A stretch of DNA of 64,000 nucleotides. Origin: Erythrobacter sp. GTDB lineage: Bacteria; Pseudomonadota; Alphaproteobacteria; Sphingomonadales; Sphingomonadaceae. The position numbers and the translations under genes were made by a program. The stretch spans positions 186,001 to 250,000 of the forward strand of contig NZ_JASJAP010000005.1 of NCBI RefSeq assembly GCF_030066995.1. The letters are read 5' to 3'. The notes under the pieces are model-generated. The model was not told where the DNA came from, ran no database searches, and saw nothing but the letters and a program-made list of their open reading frames with translations. Shown here one piece after another: positions 37,109 through 46,450 of this stretch (its first letter is position 1; each line of letters starts with the position of its first letter).

Positions 37109-37955
37109 GGGCCTCCTCCTTCAGCATCAGGCGCAAATTATCCCGCCAGTGGACCGCACGTGAACCCAGAACCTCGCGAGTTGCCCGGGAATCGAGCAGG
37201 GAGAAAGCCGGCCGAGGCGCCCGCGTCGGATATTCGGCGGTGGTAATCGGCCTTACGTTCGGGAGGCGTTGTAACAAGCCGACAGCGTGCGCTTCCTCAG
37301 CGATCGCCACCGCGAAATCGTACCAGCTGGCCACCCCTGCGTCGCTGTGATGGTACGTCCCCACGGCGCCCTTCTCAATCAGGCCCCAAATCGCGCGAGC
37401 CAGCCCCGTCGCCCATGTCGGTGAACCAATCTGATCGGCGACCACGCTGACTTCGTCCCGCTCTTTCATCAACCGGATCATCGTCCGCACGAAATTGGCG
37501 CCACCAGCTTCGTAAACCCAGGCGGTCCGCACCAGGAGGTCGGACGCTCCCACATAATCCTCGCCCGCAGCCTTTGTGCGGCCATAGGCGGACAGAGGCG
37601 CGCGTGGGTCATCCGGCCGATACGCGCGCGGCGACGTCCCATCGAAGACAAAGTCGGTCGATATTTGCACGAGTTTGCCGCCTTGATCGCGCATCGCTTC
37701 AGCCATGACTGCCACCGCCTCCGCGTTGATTTCATGCGCGGTTTCTTCGTTGTCTTCGGCCTTGTCGACCGCGGTGTAGGCGGCGGTGTTGATCAAGGTA
37801 TCCGGCGCTTCAACCACCAATCGCGCAGCGAGCATCGCGGGTTCGGTAAAGTCGACATCCTCGACATCGATGGCGTTGAAATCCAGACCCTCGGGGATCG
37901 TGCGCTGAAGCGCCCCGCCCAATTGGCCGTTCGCCCCGGTGATAAGAACCTTCAT
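37101..37955 (-). CDS. rfbD: dTDP-4-dehydrorhamnose reductase
   Basis: Final NAD(P)H-dependent step to dTDP-L-rhamnose. The 284-residue SDR protein has the TGANGQLGGAL motif at the N-terminus and the YGRTKAAGE catalytic Tyr/Lys motif. ATG at 37955; the frame extends upstream into rfbC but without similarity. Its last codons contain the ribosome-binding site of rfbB. Confidence 0.94.
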   Translation of the reverse strand: MKVLITGANGQLGGALQRTIPEGLDFNAIDVEDVDFTEPAMLAARLVVEAPDTLINTAAYTAVDKAEDNEETAHEINAEAVAVMAEAMRDQGGKLVQISTDFVFDGTSPRAYRPDDPRAPLSAYGRTKAAGEDYVGASDLLVRTAWVYEAGGANFVRTMIRLMKERDEVSVVADQIGSPTWATGLARAIWGLIEKGAVGTYHHSDAGVASWYDFAVAIAEEAHAVGLLQRLPNVRPITTAEYPTRAPRPAFSLLDSRATREVLGSRAVHWRDNLRLMLKEEALG

Positions 37956-37971
37956 GGACCCACCCAATCTC

Positions 37972-38517
37972 TTAGTCGAAGGCTGGAACATCGGCGAGCG
38001 CCAGCCCGACGGCGTCTTTATCCGAAATGATGGGGTCCAGCCCAACGATCGGCCATTCCACGGCCACGCTTGGATCATCCCATGCCAAGGTGTGTTCGCA
38101 TTCCGGCGCGTAGGGAGCGGTGCACTTGTACAAGAAATCCGTATCGTCGGTCAGCGTCAGAAATCCATGCGCGAACCCTTCGGGCACCCACAGCATCTTC
38201 TTGTTCTTTGCTGAGAGCTCGACACCGATCCACTGGCCAAAGTGTGGGGAGGACTGTCGCAAATCGACAGCCACGTCAAACACCGCCCCGCTGGCAACTC
38301 GAACCAGCTTGCCCTGGGGCCCGGGGTTCTGAAAGTGAAGGCCGCGCAGCACCCCTTTTTGCGAGTGGCTATGGTTGTCCTGCACCCACGATAGATTGAG
38401 GCCTGCCTCGGCAAAGGTGGCTTCATTCCATGTCTCCATGAAAAAGCCGCGATCATCGCCGAAAACGCGGGGCTCGAGGATCTTCGGCCCGGGTATGGCA
38501 GTGTCCACTACCTTCAT
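37972..38517 (-). CDS. rfbC: dTDP-4-dehydrorhamnose 3,5-epimerase
   Basis: Third step of dTDP-L-rhamnose synthesis. The 181-residue cupin protein has the DDRGFFMETWN start, the catalytic-His region QKGVLRGLHFQ and the WVPEGFAHGFLTL segment. ATG at 38517. Lies 31 bp after rfbA and 16 bp before rfbD. Confidence 0.95.
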   Translation of the reverse strand: MKVVDTAIPGPKILEPRVFGDDRGFFMETWNEATFAEAGLNLSWVQDNHSHSQKGVLRGLHFQNPGPQGKLVRVASGAVFDVAVDLRQSSPHFGQWIGVELSAKNKKMLWVPEGFAHGFLTLTDDTDFLYKCTAPYAPECEHTLAWDDPSVAVEWPIVGLDPIISDKDAVGLALADVPAFD

Positions 38518-38548
38518 GAAGCCTCGCCCCTTTTGATGGAGGGAGGCG

Positions 38549-39436
38549 TCAAAACACAGGCCTATCGAGTAAATTGAGCAGATACTCTCCATAGCCGGAT
38601 TTGCGCAGCGGCTCGGCAATGCGCTCAAGATCTTCGTCGGAAATAAACCCCTGCCGCCAAGCAATTTCTTCCGGGCACGCAATTTTCAATCCCTGGCGCT
38701 CTTCGGTAATGCGCACATAGGTCGCCGCGTCGATCAGAGAGGAATGGGTTCCGGTGTCAAGCCAGGCAAATCCGCGCCCCATGATTTCAACCGACATCGC
38801 CCCCTCTCGCAAATAGAGGCGATTGAGATCGGTGATCTCAAGCTCGTTGCGTTTCGACGGCGCAAGCGAACGGGCGCGCTCAACAACTGTGTCATCATAG
38901 AAGTACAAGCCGGTCACGGCGTAGTTCGACTTGGGCTCCGGCGGCTTTTCTTCGATCGAAACCGCCTTCCCGTCTGTGTCGAATTCGACCACACCGAACA
39001 CCTCCGGGTTGTTCACATAATACGCAAAAACTGTGGCGCCCTTTACTCTATCGTCGGCGCGTTTGAGGAGATCTGGGAGGCCGTGCCCATAGAAGATGTT
39101 GTCCCCCAGAATAAGCGCGCTCGGGCTCCCCGCGACGAAATCGGCCCCGATGTGAAAGGCCTGCGCCAGCCCCTCTGGCCGAGGCTGCACAGCGTAACTA
39201 AGCGATACACCAAAGGCGGACCCGTCACCAAGGACGCGCTGGAATTGCTCGGTGTCCTCGGGCGTGGTGATAACCAGAATGTCGCGGATACCGGCAAGCA
39301 TCAAGGCGCTCAGCGGATAATAGATCATCGGCTTGTCAAACACAGGCATAAGCTGCTTCGACACGCCCCTTGTGAGCGGGTAAAGGCGCGTGCCAGAGCC
39401 TCCGGCAAGAATGATCCCCTTGCGAGGTTTCGGCAC
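38549..39436 (-). CDS. rfbA: Glucose-1-phosphate thymidylyltransferase
   Basis: First step of dTDP-L-rhamnose synthesis. The 295-residue nucleotidyltransferase has the [12 protein letters not shown] signature and the [10 protein letters not shown] segment. Starts with GTG at 39436 preceded by AGGAG at 7 nt. First gene of the rfbACDB operon, divergent from the ABC exporter across 314 bp. Confidence 0.95.
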   Translation of the reverse strand: MPKPRKGIILAGGSGTRLYPLTRGVSKQLMPVFDKPMIYYPLSALMLAGIRDILVITTPEDTEQFQRVLGDGSAFGVSLSYAVQPRPEGLAQAFHIGADFVAGSPSALILGDNIFYGHGLPDLLKRADDRVKGATVFAYYVNNPEVFGVVEFDTDGKAVSIEEKPPEPKSNYAVTGLYFYDDTVVERARSLAPSKRNELEITDLNRLYLREGAMSVEIMGRGFAWLDTGTHSSLIDAATYVRITEERQGLKIACPEEIAWRQGFISDEDLERIAEPLRKSGYGEYLLNLLDRPVF

Positions 39437-39750
39437 GCTTAGCTCCTATGCTTTCATCCGTACGCCCGTTCGGTGGGCGCATCGCAAAGCTGCAATTTGG
39501 GGTCAATCACAAAGTCTATCTGTTTCTCACCCATTCACTACCGGGCGCTGAGGCCAGTCGTCCTGCAAGGCTATCGCGATGGGGCCTGCAAGCCCCTAGC
39601 CAGAATTGCCGAAATCCGCCATTCGCTGCAAAACATGAAGAGCAGGGCCGTCATTGACATTCGACCAGCCATGCAGACCGCGGAGCCGAACGATTTCAGG
39701 CCGGTTTGGCATATGCGAGCAGCGGGCATCGGTCTTTCGGGCGCACGGGA
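39437..39750. other. 314-bp divergent intergenic region, rfbA / ABC exporter
   Basis: Nothing coding is convincing here. A TTGACA hexamer at 39654-39659 reads toward the ABC gene but no acceptable -10 follows at 16-18 nt. No strong palindrome seen. Presumably holds promoters for both directions. Confidence 0.5.
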
Positions 39751-41427
39751 ATGAATTTTCGCTTCCTAGTTCAGCGAGCCAGTCAGTACCGCGGCGATCT
39801 TGCGCTCATCGGCTTAGTGACCTTGTTGGGTTCCGCGGTGACGCTTGTCCTGCCATGGCTCGCCGGTAAACTGCTTGGCGGCCTTCTCGGGGATGTGAGC
39901 ATTGGTGTGGAGGAAACGCTTGCGCTCCTGATCGTTGCGCTCGTGGCCATGACTGGGTTCGGTGTTGTGACCCGTTATCTGTCGGCCCGCGCGTCAGGAC
40001 GCATCCTTGCGGGCCTTCGGCTCGAAACCTATGACCACGTACAAGCCATGCCGGTCCACATCCATGAACAGGCGCAGCTTGGTGACCTCCTCTCGCTCAT
40101 GACTTCTGAGGTGAAGGTCCTCAGCAATGTGCTGACGAGAACCCTGACCAGTGTACCCTCCAATGTCATGACCGCAGTTGGGGCGGCGGTTCTTCTGATC
40201 CTTCTTGACCCCGCTCTGGCCTTATCAGTCCCGCTTCTGATCCTCGTCATATTGGCTGTCTTCCGCCTGTTCGGTCGTCGGCTTCGAACACTCGCGAAGC
40301 GCGCGCGCGATACAGAAGTGACGCTTTTTTCCATGGCCGAACGCGACCTCGACACACTCCCTGCGATCAAGTCGTTTGCGCTGGAGGATCACTACCTCCA
40401 AAACTACGCAGGCAGCGTCGAACAAGCGCGCCTTGCCAACCTGAAGCACGCAGCTCTTGCGGCGATCTCCGGCCCGCTGGTTCTCCTGCTCGCCTCGCTG
40501 ACCGTTATCGCAATCCTTTATCTGGGAGCGACCGGTGCGGTCAGTCAGAAGGCTGAGAACCCGGCTGAGTTGTTTAGCTTCCTGCTCTACGCTGGCCTGC
40601 TGACCTTGCCGCTGAGCAGCCTCGCACGGCTTTATGGCGACATCCAATGGGCTTTGGGCACCCTCACACGCTTGTCAGAGGTGCTCGGTCTCCCACGGGA
40701 AACCGCCTCGGGTACACCGCCACCGCCGCCGAGGGCGAAAGGCGCTATCTCCTTCGAAAATGTCCGGTTCGCCTACCCTGGCCGCGACCTAGTGCTCGAC
40801 GGGGTGAGCCTCAGTATCGCTCCGGGCGAAACCGTCGTTCTTACGGGCTCTAACGGAGCGGGTAAGTCCACTCTCATCCGGCTTTTGCTGCGCTTCTACG
40901 ACGCACAGTCCGGCGTCATTACGCTCGATGGCCAGGACATCCGCACGCTCGATGTTCAGGACTTGCGCCGCCAGATTGGATACGTGCCCCAGCGCACATT
41001 GCTGTTTAACGGCACCGTCTGGGACAACATAACCATGCTCGCACCCGACGCTTCACATGAGGCGGTCGAACACGCCGCAAGGCTCAGCAGCGCATGGGAT
41101 CTGGTGTCACAGCTTCCAGACGGATTTCAAACGCGCATCGGTGACAAGGGTGTTCGCTTATCGGGGGGCCAAAGGCAGCGTATCGCTCTGGCGCGCGCGC
41201 TTTTCTTCAATCCCCCGATACTGGTCCTGGATGAAGCCACCAGCATGTACGACACTTCGAGCGAAGCGGCGTTCGTCGAGCGGTGCATCGAAGGCTTGGA
41301 CGGGCGGACAGTGATCATCATTACACACCGCACCGCAACGCTCGCCCTCGCGGATCGAGTGCTGCGCCTATCGCCGGGCGCAAATGAAGGGACTTTGGCC
41401 TCGAACGCTAGGCCAGCGGCCCCTTGA
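39751..41427 (+). CDS. ABC exporter half-transporter (membrane and ATPase domains fused)
   Basis: A 558-residue protein with six N-terminal helices (to about 310) and a C-terminal ATPase with Walker A GSNGAGKST, signature LSGGQRQR and Walker B ILVLDEAT. Resembles MsbA and bacterial ABCB exporters, which work as homodimers moving lipids, peptides or drugs. In this position it may flip a lipid-linked or lipid component of the envelope, but the substrate cannot be read. ATG at 39751 used; no good ribosome-binding site. Confidence 0.88.
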   Translation: MNFRFLVQRASQYRGDLALIGLVTLLGSAVTLVLPWLAGKLLGGLLGDVSIGVEETLALLIVALVAMTGFGVVTRYLSARASGRILAGLRLETYDHVQAMPVHIHEQAQLGDLLSLMTSEVKVLSNVLTRTLTSVPSNVMTAVGAAVLLILLDPALALSVPLLILVILAVFRLFGRRLRTLAKRARDTEVTLFSMAERDLDTLPAIKSFALEDHYLQNYAGSVEQARLANLKHAALAAISGPLVLLLASLTVIAILYLGATGAVSQKAENPAELFSFLLYAGLLTLPLSSLARLYGDIQWALGTLTRLSEVLGLPRETASGTPPPPPRAKGAISFENVRFAYPGRDLVLDGVSLSIAPGETVVLTGSNGAGKSTLIRLLLRFYDAQSGVITLDGQDIRTLDVQDLRRQIGYVPQRTLLFNGTVWDNITMLAPDASHEAVEHAARLSSAWDLVSQLPDGFQTRIGDKGVRLSGGQRQRIALARALFFNPPILVLDEATSMYDTSSEAAFVERCIEGLDGRTVIIITHRTATLALADRVLRLSPGANEGTLASNARPAAP

Positions 41428-41553
41428 AGGGGCGCCAAAGGCTTCGTTTCTCCGCTAAGGCACGGTTTACCCTTTTTTCGTAGATCGCATTTGCTTTATG
41501 ACAAGCGTTGAACTAATCCTTAGCGCACCAAGGAAACCGGAAAGGTTGTATTG

Positions 41554-41853
41554 ATGAGCCACGCAACGCGACTTCTTATGGCAGCGAGCGCTGTCAGTCT
41601 GGCGATCGCCCCGGTTGCGGCGACAGCCAACACGCGCGCGAGCGACACGAGCCCGACATACACCTCGAGCGCTTCGAAACCTGGAAAAGGCCGCGATGCG
41701 AAAGGCGAGAAGTTGGTCGCACCCGGTGTCCTGGTCGCGATCTTGGGCGCAGCGGCTGCGGCCGGTATCTTCATCATCATCGACGATGGGGATGATGATC
41801 AGTCTGTCGGTGATCCCGATCCAGATCCCAACCAGTCTCCCGGCGCCAACTGA
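41554..41853 (+). CDS. Small exported protein with acidic Asp/Pro-rich tail
   Basis: A 99-residue protein with an N-terminal signal peptide (about 1-25), a short Ser/Thr/Lys region, one hydrophobic segment with APGVLVAILGAAAAAGIF, and an acidic tail rich in Asp and Pro. The ATG at 41554 directly follows an in-frame TTG at 41551. No known domain. Similar short proteins occur near exopolysaccharide genes of sphingomonads, as I recall, but no function is known. Followed by a strong terminator. Confidence 0.7.
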   Translation: MSHATRLLMAASAVSLAIAPVAATANTRASDTSPTYTSSASKPGKGRDAKGEKLVAPGVLVAILGAAAAAGIFIIIDDGDDDQSVGDPDPDPNQSPGAN

Positions 41854-41894
41854 GCCCGGTTGCGACCTAAGAGCAGTTTGACTGCTTTGCGAAT

Positions 41895-41925
41895 AGCGCT
41901 CACCCCAAGGGTCGAGCGCTTTTTT
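41895..41925 (+). terminator. Rho-independent terminator
   Basis: Stem AGCGCTC / GAGCGCT extended inside by ACCC / GGGT with one unpaired base, then a run of T. It is 42 bp after the small exported-protein gene and 39 bp before the ligase-like gene. Confidence 0.9.
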
Positions 41926-41963
41926 GTCTGCAGTGAGACTATGGCTGATCGAGAAGACAACCA

Positions 41964-43409
41964 GTGAGCATCGAACGATCGCCAACAGGCAGCTCCTTGG
42001 GAAAATCAATGGCGAGGCGAGCCGAACCCAAGAGCCAAACGACACAACCTCGCACTCGACACAGCGCCCGGTCGCAGCGATACCTTTGGGGTCTTGCTCT
42101 TCTTGTTGCGATTGCGGTTGCGTTTGGAGGAGGCGGCGTTCGCTATGGACTGGCAAATCTGCTGGTGCAGATCACGGCGCTCGGCCTTTTGGCATGCTTT
42201 CGCAAGGCGTTCTTTGACTTCTGGTCGCAAGCGCCTCGCGCATTGGTGTTCCTAGCGCTGGCAAGTGTTGCCCTCCCCTTGCTGCACGTGCTTCCTCTGC
42301 CCGAAGCGGTCTGGACCAGAATACCAGGCCGAACGCTCGCAGCCAGCGCCCGCGAGGCCGTTGGTGCCAACGGATGGGCTCCGATCAGCCTCGACAGCGC
42401 GAGAACCCTTGTCGCGCTCAGCGGCCTGATCGTGCCGTTGACGATCCTGAGCGTGGGTTGGGCTGTCAGGCGCGACCAACTGCACACCCTGGGCTGGCTC
42501 TTTGTCCTCTTGGGCATCGCCAACGCGTTGATTGGCCTCAGCCAGGCTTTCAGCGTCAACGCGCTGGCCTCATTCTATCCGGAAACGCCCATGCAGGGCG
42601 TGCTCTTCGGGACTTTTGCCAATCGCAATTCCGCCGGACTCTTCCTTGTCGGATGCCTGGCCCTCGCCAGTCTGCTTCCTCCACCCAAACCGCACCCCAT
42701 ATTCGGTGTAGCGCGCCTTTCGGTATGTCTCCTGCTGATAGTGGCGATCGTTCTGACGCGCTCCCGCACCGCGCTCGTTCTCACCGCCATTCCGGTTCTT
42801 CTTGTAGGCGTGAAGCTTGTACTCACACGCCTCAAGCTGGGAAAGACAAGGTCTGACGGATCGAACGGCGCGATCTTTACCTTGGGCGCTCTCGGTTTGG
42901 CGATCTTATTGGGAGGGTCGCTTTTGCTGGCCTCGCCCGGTCGCCTTGACGATACGCTGGAGCGGTTCGAACGGGTCGGAGACGCTCGCACATACATTTG
43001 GGATGACGCCTTGTTCGTCAGTTCGCGATACTGGCCGGTGGGGTCGGGGATGGGAACGTTTGATGAAGTGTTCCAGGTCGATGAATCGCTTGAGAACATG
43101 ACCCAGCGCAGGGCCGGTCGGGCGCACAACGATTATATCGAAGTTGCAATTGAAGCTGGCCTCCCCGGCCTTGCGCTGATCGCAGCTTGGCTCATCCTCG
43201 TGGTTTGGTTCTCATGGTGCGCGCGCGCAGTGCCGCGCCGCTGGAGCGCGTGGAGCGGGTCCGCGATTTGCCTGATCATCGCTCTGCAATCGGCGACCGA
43301 TTATCCCTTGCGCAATCAGACCATGCTCGCTCTCGCCGCTTTCGCTGTCCTGCTCCTGATGCGCAACGCCGTATCTTCGAATTCGCCCGTCTTGGAGGAA
43401 GGGCGATGA
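41964..43409 (+). CDS. O-antigen ligase/Wzy-C family membrane protein
   Basis: A 481-residue protein with about 11 helices and a large periplasmic loop carrying the GSGMGTFDEVFQ and RAHNDYIEVAIEAGLPGL segments characteristic of the Wzy_C/RfaL superfamily. It may ligate polymer to a lipid or polymerise repeat units; with the protein at 24647 the locus has two such enzymes. GTG at 41964 is used, with ATG at 42009 as an alternative. Stop overlaps the next gene (ATGA). Confidence 0.85.
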   Translation: MSIERSPTGSSLGKSMARRAEPKSQTTQPRTRHSARSQRYLWGLALLVAIAVAFGGGGVRYGLANLLVQITALGLLACFRKAFFDFWSQAPRALVFLALASVALPLLHVLPLPEAVWTRIPGRTLAASAREAVGANGWAPISLDSARTLVALSGLIVPLTILSVGWAVRRDQLHTLGWLFVLLGIANALIGLSQAFSVNALASFYPETPMQGVLFGTFANRNSAGLFLVGCLALASLLPPPKPHPIFGVARLSVCLLLIVAIVLTRSRTALVLTAIPVLLVGVKLVLTRLKLGKTRSDGSNGAIFTLGALGLAILLGGSLLLASPGRLDDTLERFERVGDARTYIWDDALFVSSRYWPVGSGMGTFDEVFQVDESLENMTQRRAGRAHNDYIEVAIEAGLPGLALIAAWLILVVWFSWCARAVPRRWSAWSGSAICLIIALQSATDYPLRNQTMLALAAFAVLLLMRNAVSSNSPVLEEGR

Positions 43410-44122
43410 TTGCAAGAGCCTGCTGGATCGCGTTTTGGATCTTCATCGGTGTCGGCACGGCAGCGATACAAATCGATCGGCAGTCGCGCTATGAACCGGG
43501 TCTCGCCGAGTTTGTGCCGAAGCCAGCGCGAGCCTTTTCGCAACGCCATATTCTGGTCGATGCCTTGCGCGACAACGATCGTGCTAAAGCGGTTGAGCAC
43601 GCGAGAACCCTTGTGGCGCGCCGCCCAATGCCGGCGGAGCATTTGCGCCTTCTCAGCCTTGCCCAACTGCAGGCGGGCCAACTGGAAGAGAGCAGTTACT
43701 CGATACAGCTTGCCGCGCGAAGGGGCTGGCGGGATCGGCCCTCTCAGAGCACGATGCTGGAGCTGGCCCTCGCGGCACGAGATCAGCCCGAGGCCGCTAG
43801 GCGCTTCGCCGCGCTTTTCGTTCGCGGCGGTGGCGAGCGAACTGAGATGCAGGAACTGGCTGAGAGAGTCTTTGGGCCAGAAAGCGACGAAGCACGACAG
43901 GTCTTCGCACAAATCGTCGCGGGCGCTGACCGGTGGCATCGCGTCTTTCTTGGCAGGGCGCCGCTGATCTTCCCTCCGGAAGCGCTTGTCGATATCACTG
44001 AGCGCGCGTCTGCCTCGGGTGCCCGGTTCGATTGTCAGCGACTGAGAGAGGCAAGCCGGCGCGTGGAGCGCCGGGAGCAAGGACGCGGCGGCGCTCTGCT
44101 TGCAGCGGGAAGAGGTTGCTAG
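43406..44122 (+). CDS. Membrane-anchored protein with TPR-like helices, partner of the ligase-like protein
   Basis: A 238-residue protein with one N-terminal helix (5-22) and an alpha-helical body with TPR-like pattern (about 50-150). Coupled to the ligase-like gene by ATGA overlap with GGAGGAAGG upstream. Probably periplasmic. Function unknown; the coupling suggests it works with the ligase or polymerase, perhaps as an accessory. Confidence 0.7.
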   Translation: MIARACWIAFWIFIGVGTAAIQIDRQSRYEPGLAEFVPKPARAFSQRHILVDALRDNDRAKAVEHARTLVARRPMPAEHLRLLSLAQLQAGQLEESSYSIQLAARRGWRDRPSQSTMLELALAARDQPEAARRFAALFVRGGGERTEMQELAERVFGPESDEARQVFAQIVAGADRWHRVFLGRAPLIFPPEALVDITERASASGARFDCQRLREASRRVERREQGRGGALLAAGRGC

Positions 44123-44313
44123 GGAGCCTGCTACCAAGGGCGCGTTCGACCGGCACCGAGCGAGCGCCATGCCCGTTCCTGCAACGCCCCTATCGAGATT
44201 GAGCGACCGAATGGCCGTAAGCGGTGGCCCCATCACATGGAATGATGGCCTCTGGCCACTCGCCGCCGAGGCGACTATGACGTGGATAGTTCTGCAAATG
44301 CGAGAGGCAAACG
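44123..44313. other. 191-bp intergenic region
   Basis: Nothing convincing beyond the ribosome-binding site (GAGAGG) before the dienelactone hydrolase gene. Probably the right boundary of the polysaccharide locus. Confidence 0.5.
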
Positions 44314-45201
44314 ATGTGTGACGAAGCAAAGCTTAAGCAATGGGCGCGTGACGCTGTTTCGCGCCGGCAGTTTGCCGCGCTCACAGGAGCGGCTGCCGTC
44401 GCAGCCTGCGCGCCGGAAGCCGCGAATGGCGAAACCAGCGCCGCGCCCTCAAGCTCGGGTCTCTCCGAAACAGGCGTAACTTTCGAGACCGCCGACGGCA
44501 CGATGGATGCCTTCTTTGTCCACCCCGCTGAGGGCAAACACCCCGCGGTCGTGTTTTGGCCGGACATCGCCTCGGTTCGCGAAGCCAAGCGAAATATGGC
44601 CCGGCGCCTTGCTGGGGAAGGCTACGCGGTTCTGGTCTTGAACCCATATTATCGCGATGTGACCGGGGAACAGTTTGCCGACTTTGCCGCGTTCATCTCT
44701 GACGATGGTTTCGCAAGGGTCCGCCCATGGCGCGCCAAACTCGATGCGGCTTCGATCGGACGCGACGCGGCCAGCGCGGTCGCTTGGCTTGATCAGCAGC
44801 CTTCAGTGGACACAGATAAAGGCGTCGGGACACAGGGATACTGCATGGGCGGCCCGTTCACCGTCTGGAGCGCGGCCGCCGTGCCGAGCCGTATCAAGGC
44901 AGCCGCGAGCTTCCACGGAGGCGGGTTAGTGCGCGAAGACTACGAAAAGAGCCCGCACAAGGTGCTTGGCGATGCAACCGCGCAATTCCTCATCGCCGTT
45001 GCTCGGGACGATGACGCGGCTGCGCCCGAAGACAAGACCGTCTTCGCCGCCGCTGCGAAAGACGCCGGACGCTCTGCCATGGTCGAGGTCTACGCAGGCG
45101 ACCACGGTTGGACTGTACCTGACAGCCCCGCCTACGCAGAGCCGGCCGCAGAGAAAGCCTACGCCGACTTGCTCGCGCTGTATTCCAGCGCTTTGGCCTA
45201 G
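44314..45201 (+). CDS. Dienelactone hydrolase family protein, Tat-exported
   Basis: A 295-residue alpha/beta hydrolase. The N-terminus carries a Tat-like SRRQFAAL motif before a hydrophobic stretch, so it is probably exported folded; an Ala-Cys near residue 31 could also be a lipobox. The nucleophile is Cys in GYCMGG, as in dienelactone hydrolases, and the catalytic His is in GDHGWTVP. Substrate unknown. Convergent with the NDUFA9-like gene, 1 bp apart. Confidence 0.86.
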   Translation: MCDEAKLKQWARDAVSRRQFAALTGAAAVAACAPEAANGETSAAPSSSGLSETGVTFETADGTMDAFFVHPAEGKHPAVVFWPDIASVREAKRNMARRLAGEGYAVLVLNPYYRDVTGEQFADFAAFISDDGFARVRPWRAKLDAASIGRDAASAVAWLDQQPSVDTDKGVGTQGYCMGGPFTVWSAAAVPSRIKAAASFHGGGLVREDYEKSPHKVLGDATAQFLIAVARDDDAAAPEDKTVFAAAAKDAGRSAMVEVYAGDHGWTVPDSPAYAEPAAEKAYADLLALYSSALA

Positions 45202-45202
45202 T

Positions 45203-46228
45203 TTACGGATCGCGCGGGACCGTCAGCTCAGCGCCTTCGCCCGTCGGTACGGGCGGCAATCCGCGCGCCTCGCGCTCCTTGTTTCGCTGAGTGCTTAGGC
45301 CGAAACGGCCAAAGCGCCGGTAACGTGTCATCCACTTGTCGAGGAACAACCCCAAGGGTTTCGGTTCGATCCCCAACTCGGCAAAAGTGCGATGCTCCCC
45401 CGACACGATGCTTCCGGGCTTGAGAAGGGTCCACTGATCCTTGCTCATCGGTGTCAAAGGCAGCGCCGCAAAGAAAGCGGATATCCCATCCGGCATGGCG
45501 ATGAAGCGACGCTGTCGTCCCTGAGCGGTCGCTATGCGTTCGTTGATTTCCATCATCGTGAGCTGCTCAGGGCCACCGAGCTCGTGGATATGGCCGGCAT
45601 GCTCAGCTGGATTCTCAAGCGCGACCGCCACCGCCTCCGCGACATCGTCGGCGTAGACAAGCTGAAGCTTTGCATCCGGTCCGAAGACCGGCAGCACGGG
45701 GGCCATTTCGATCATCTGGCCAAACATGTTTAGAAAGTTGTCATCCTTGCCGAACACGATTGATGGCCGAAGGATGGTCGCTTCCGGAAACGCTTCGAGG
45801 ACGTTCTCCTCGCCCTTGGCCTTTCCCCGAGCGTAGGCTGCGCTCGATGAGGCGTCCGGCCCTATGGCGCTGACATGGACGAACGCCTGAGCCCCCTGGG
45901 CTTTCGCGATGCGGGCCATAGCTCCCGGCGCTTCGCCCATCAGCTTCTCAAGATCGCCTTCAAAGGCGCCCACTAGGTTAACGACATAGTCGGCGCCCCG
46001 GAGCGCGGCCTCGACGCTGTCCTGATTGAGGATATCACAGCGCGCAAATTGCAGCTGGCCCAGATTGGCAAGCGGCTTCAGCGAGTGGCTGCGCTCAGGA
46101 TGGCGGCTGGCGATACGCAACCGTGCGCCGCGACTGAGCAGGCTTTGCGCGACGTAGTTGCCAATATAGCCGCTGCCCCCGAAAACCACGACGAGCCGGT
46201 CAGCAAGGGGGGATGGTGGCGTGGTCAT
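45203..46228 (-). CDS. NDUFA9-like NAD(P)-binding atypical SDR protein
   Basis: A 341-residue atypical SDR with the GGSGYIGNYVAQSL nucleotide-binding motif. It matches the bacterial 'complex I NDUFA9 subunit family', which is related to a mitochondrial complex I accessory subunit. Role in bacteria is undefined; possibly a quinone- or nucleotide-binding dehydrogenase. ATG at 46228 used. Confidence 0.85.
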   Translation of the reverse strand: MTTPPSPLADRLVVVFGGSGYIGNYVAQSLLSRGARLRIASRHPERSHSLKPLANLGQLQFARCDILNQDSVEAALRGADYVVNLVGAFEGDLEKLMGEAPGAMARIAKAQGAQAFVHVSAIGPDASSSAAYARGKAKGEENVLEAFPEATILRPSIVFGKDDNFLNMFGQMIEMAPVLPVFGPDAKLQLVYADDVAEAVAVALENPAEHAGHIHELGGPEQLTMMEINERIATAQGRQRRFIAMPDGISAFFAALPLTPMSKDQWTLLKPGSIVSGEHRTFAELGIEPKPLGLFLDKWMTRYRRFGRFGLSTQRNKEREARGLPPVPTGEGAELTVPRDP

Positions 46229-46450
46229 AATGGGGCGTCCCTGACACATCGTTGAACTGCGATATCATTCAAAGCCATGCGCGAAACCGCAGCGCCGGGC
46301 AAGCGCTCGGGATGCACTCATTTATGCGACCGCTGCAAGAGTGCCGTCGATATTGAAGTCCACTTCCGATCGGCGCCAAGCCCCTTGCCGGAATTTTCGG
46401 CAAGCTCTGGCATTACACAGGGCAAGAATAAAATACCAATAACGGGGTAG

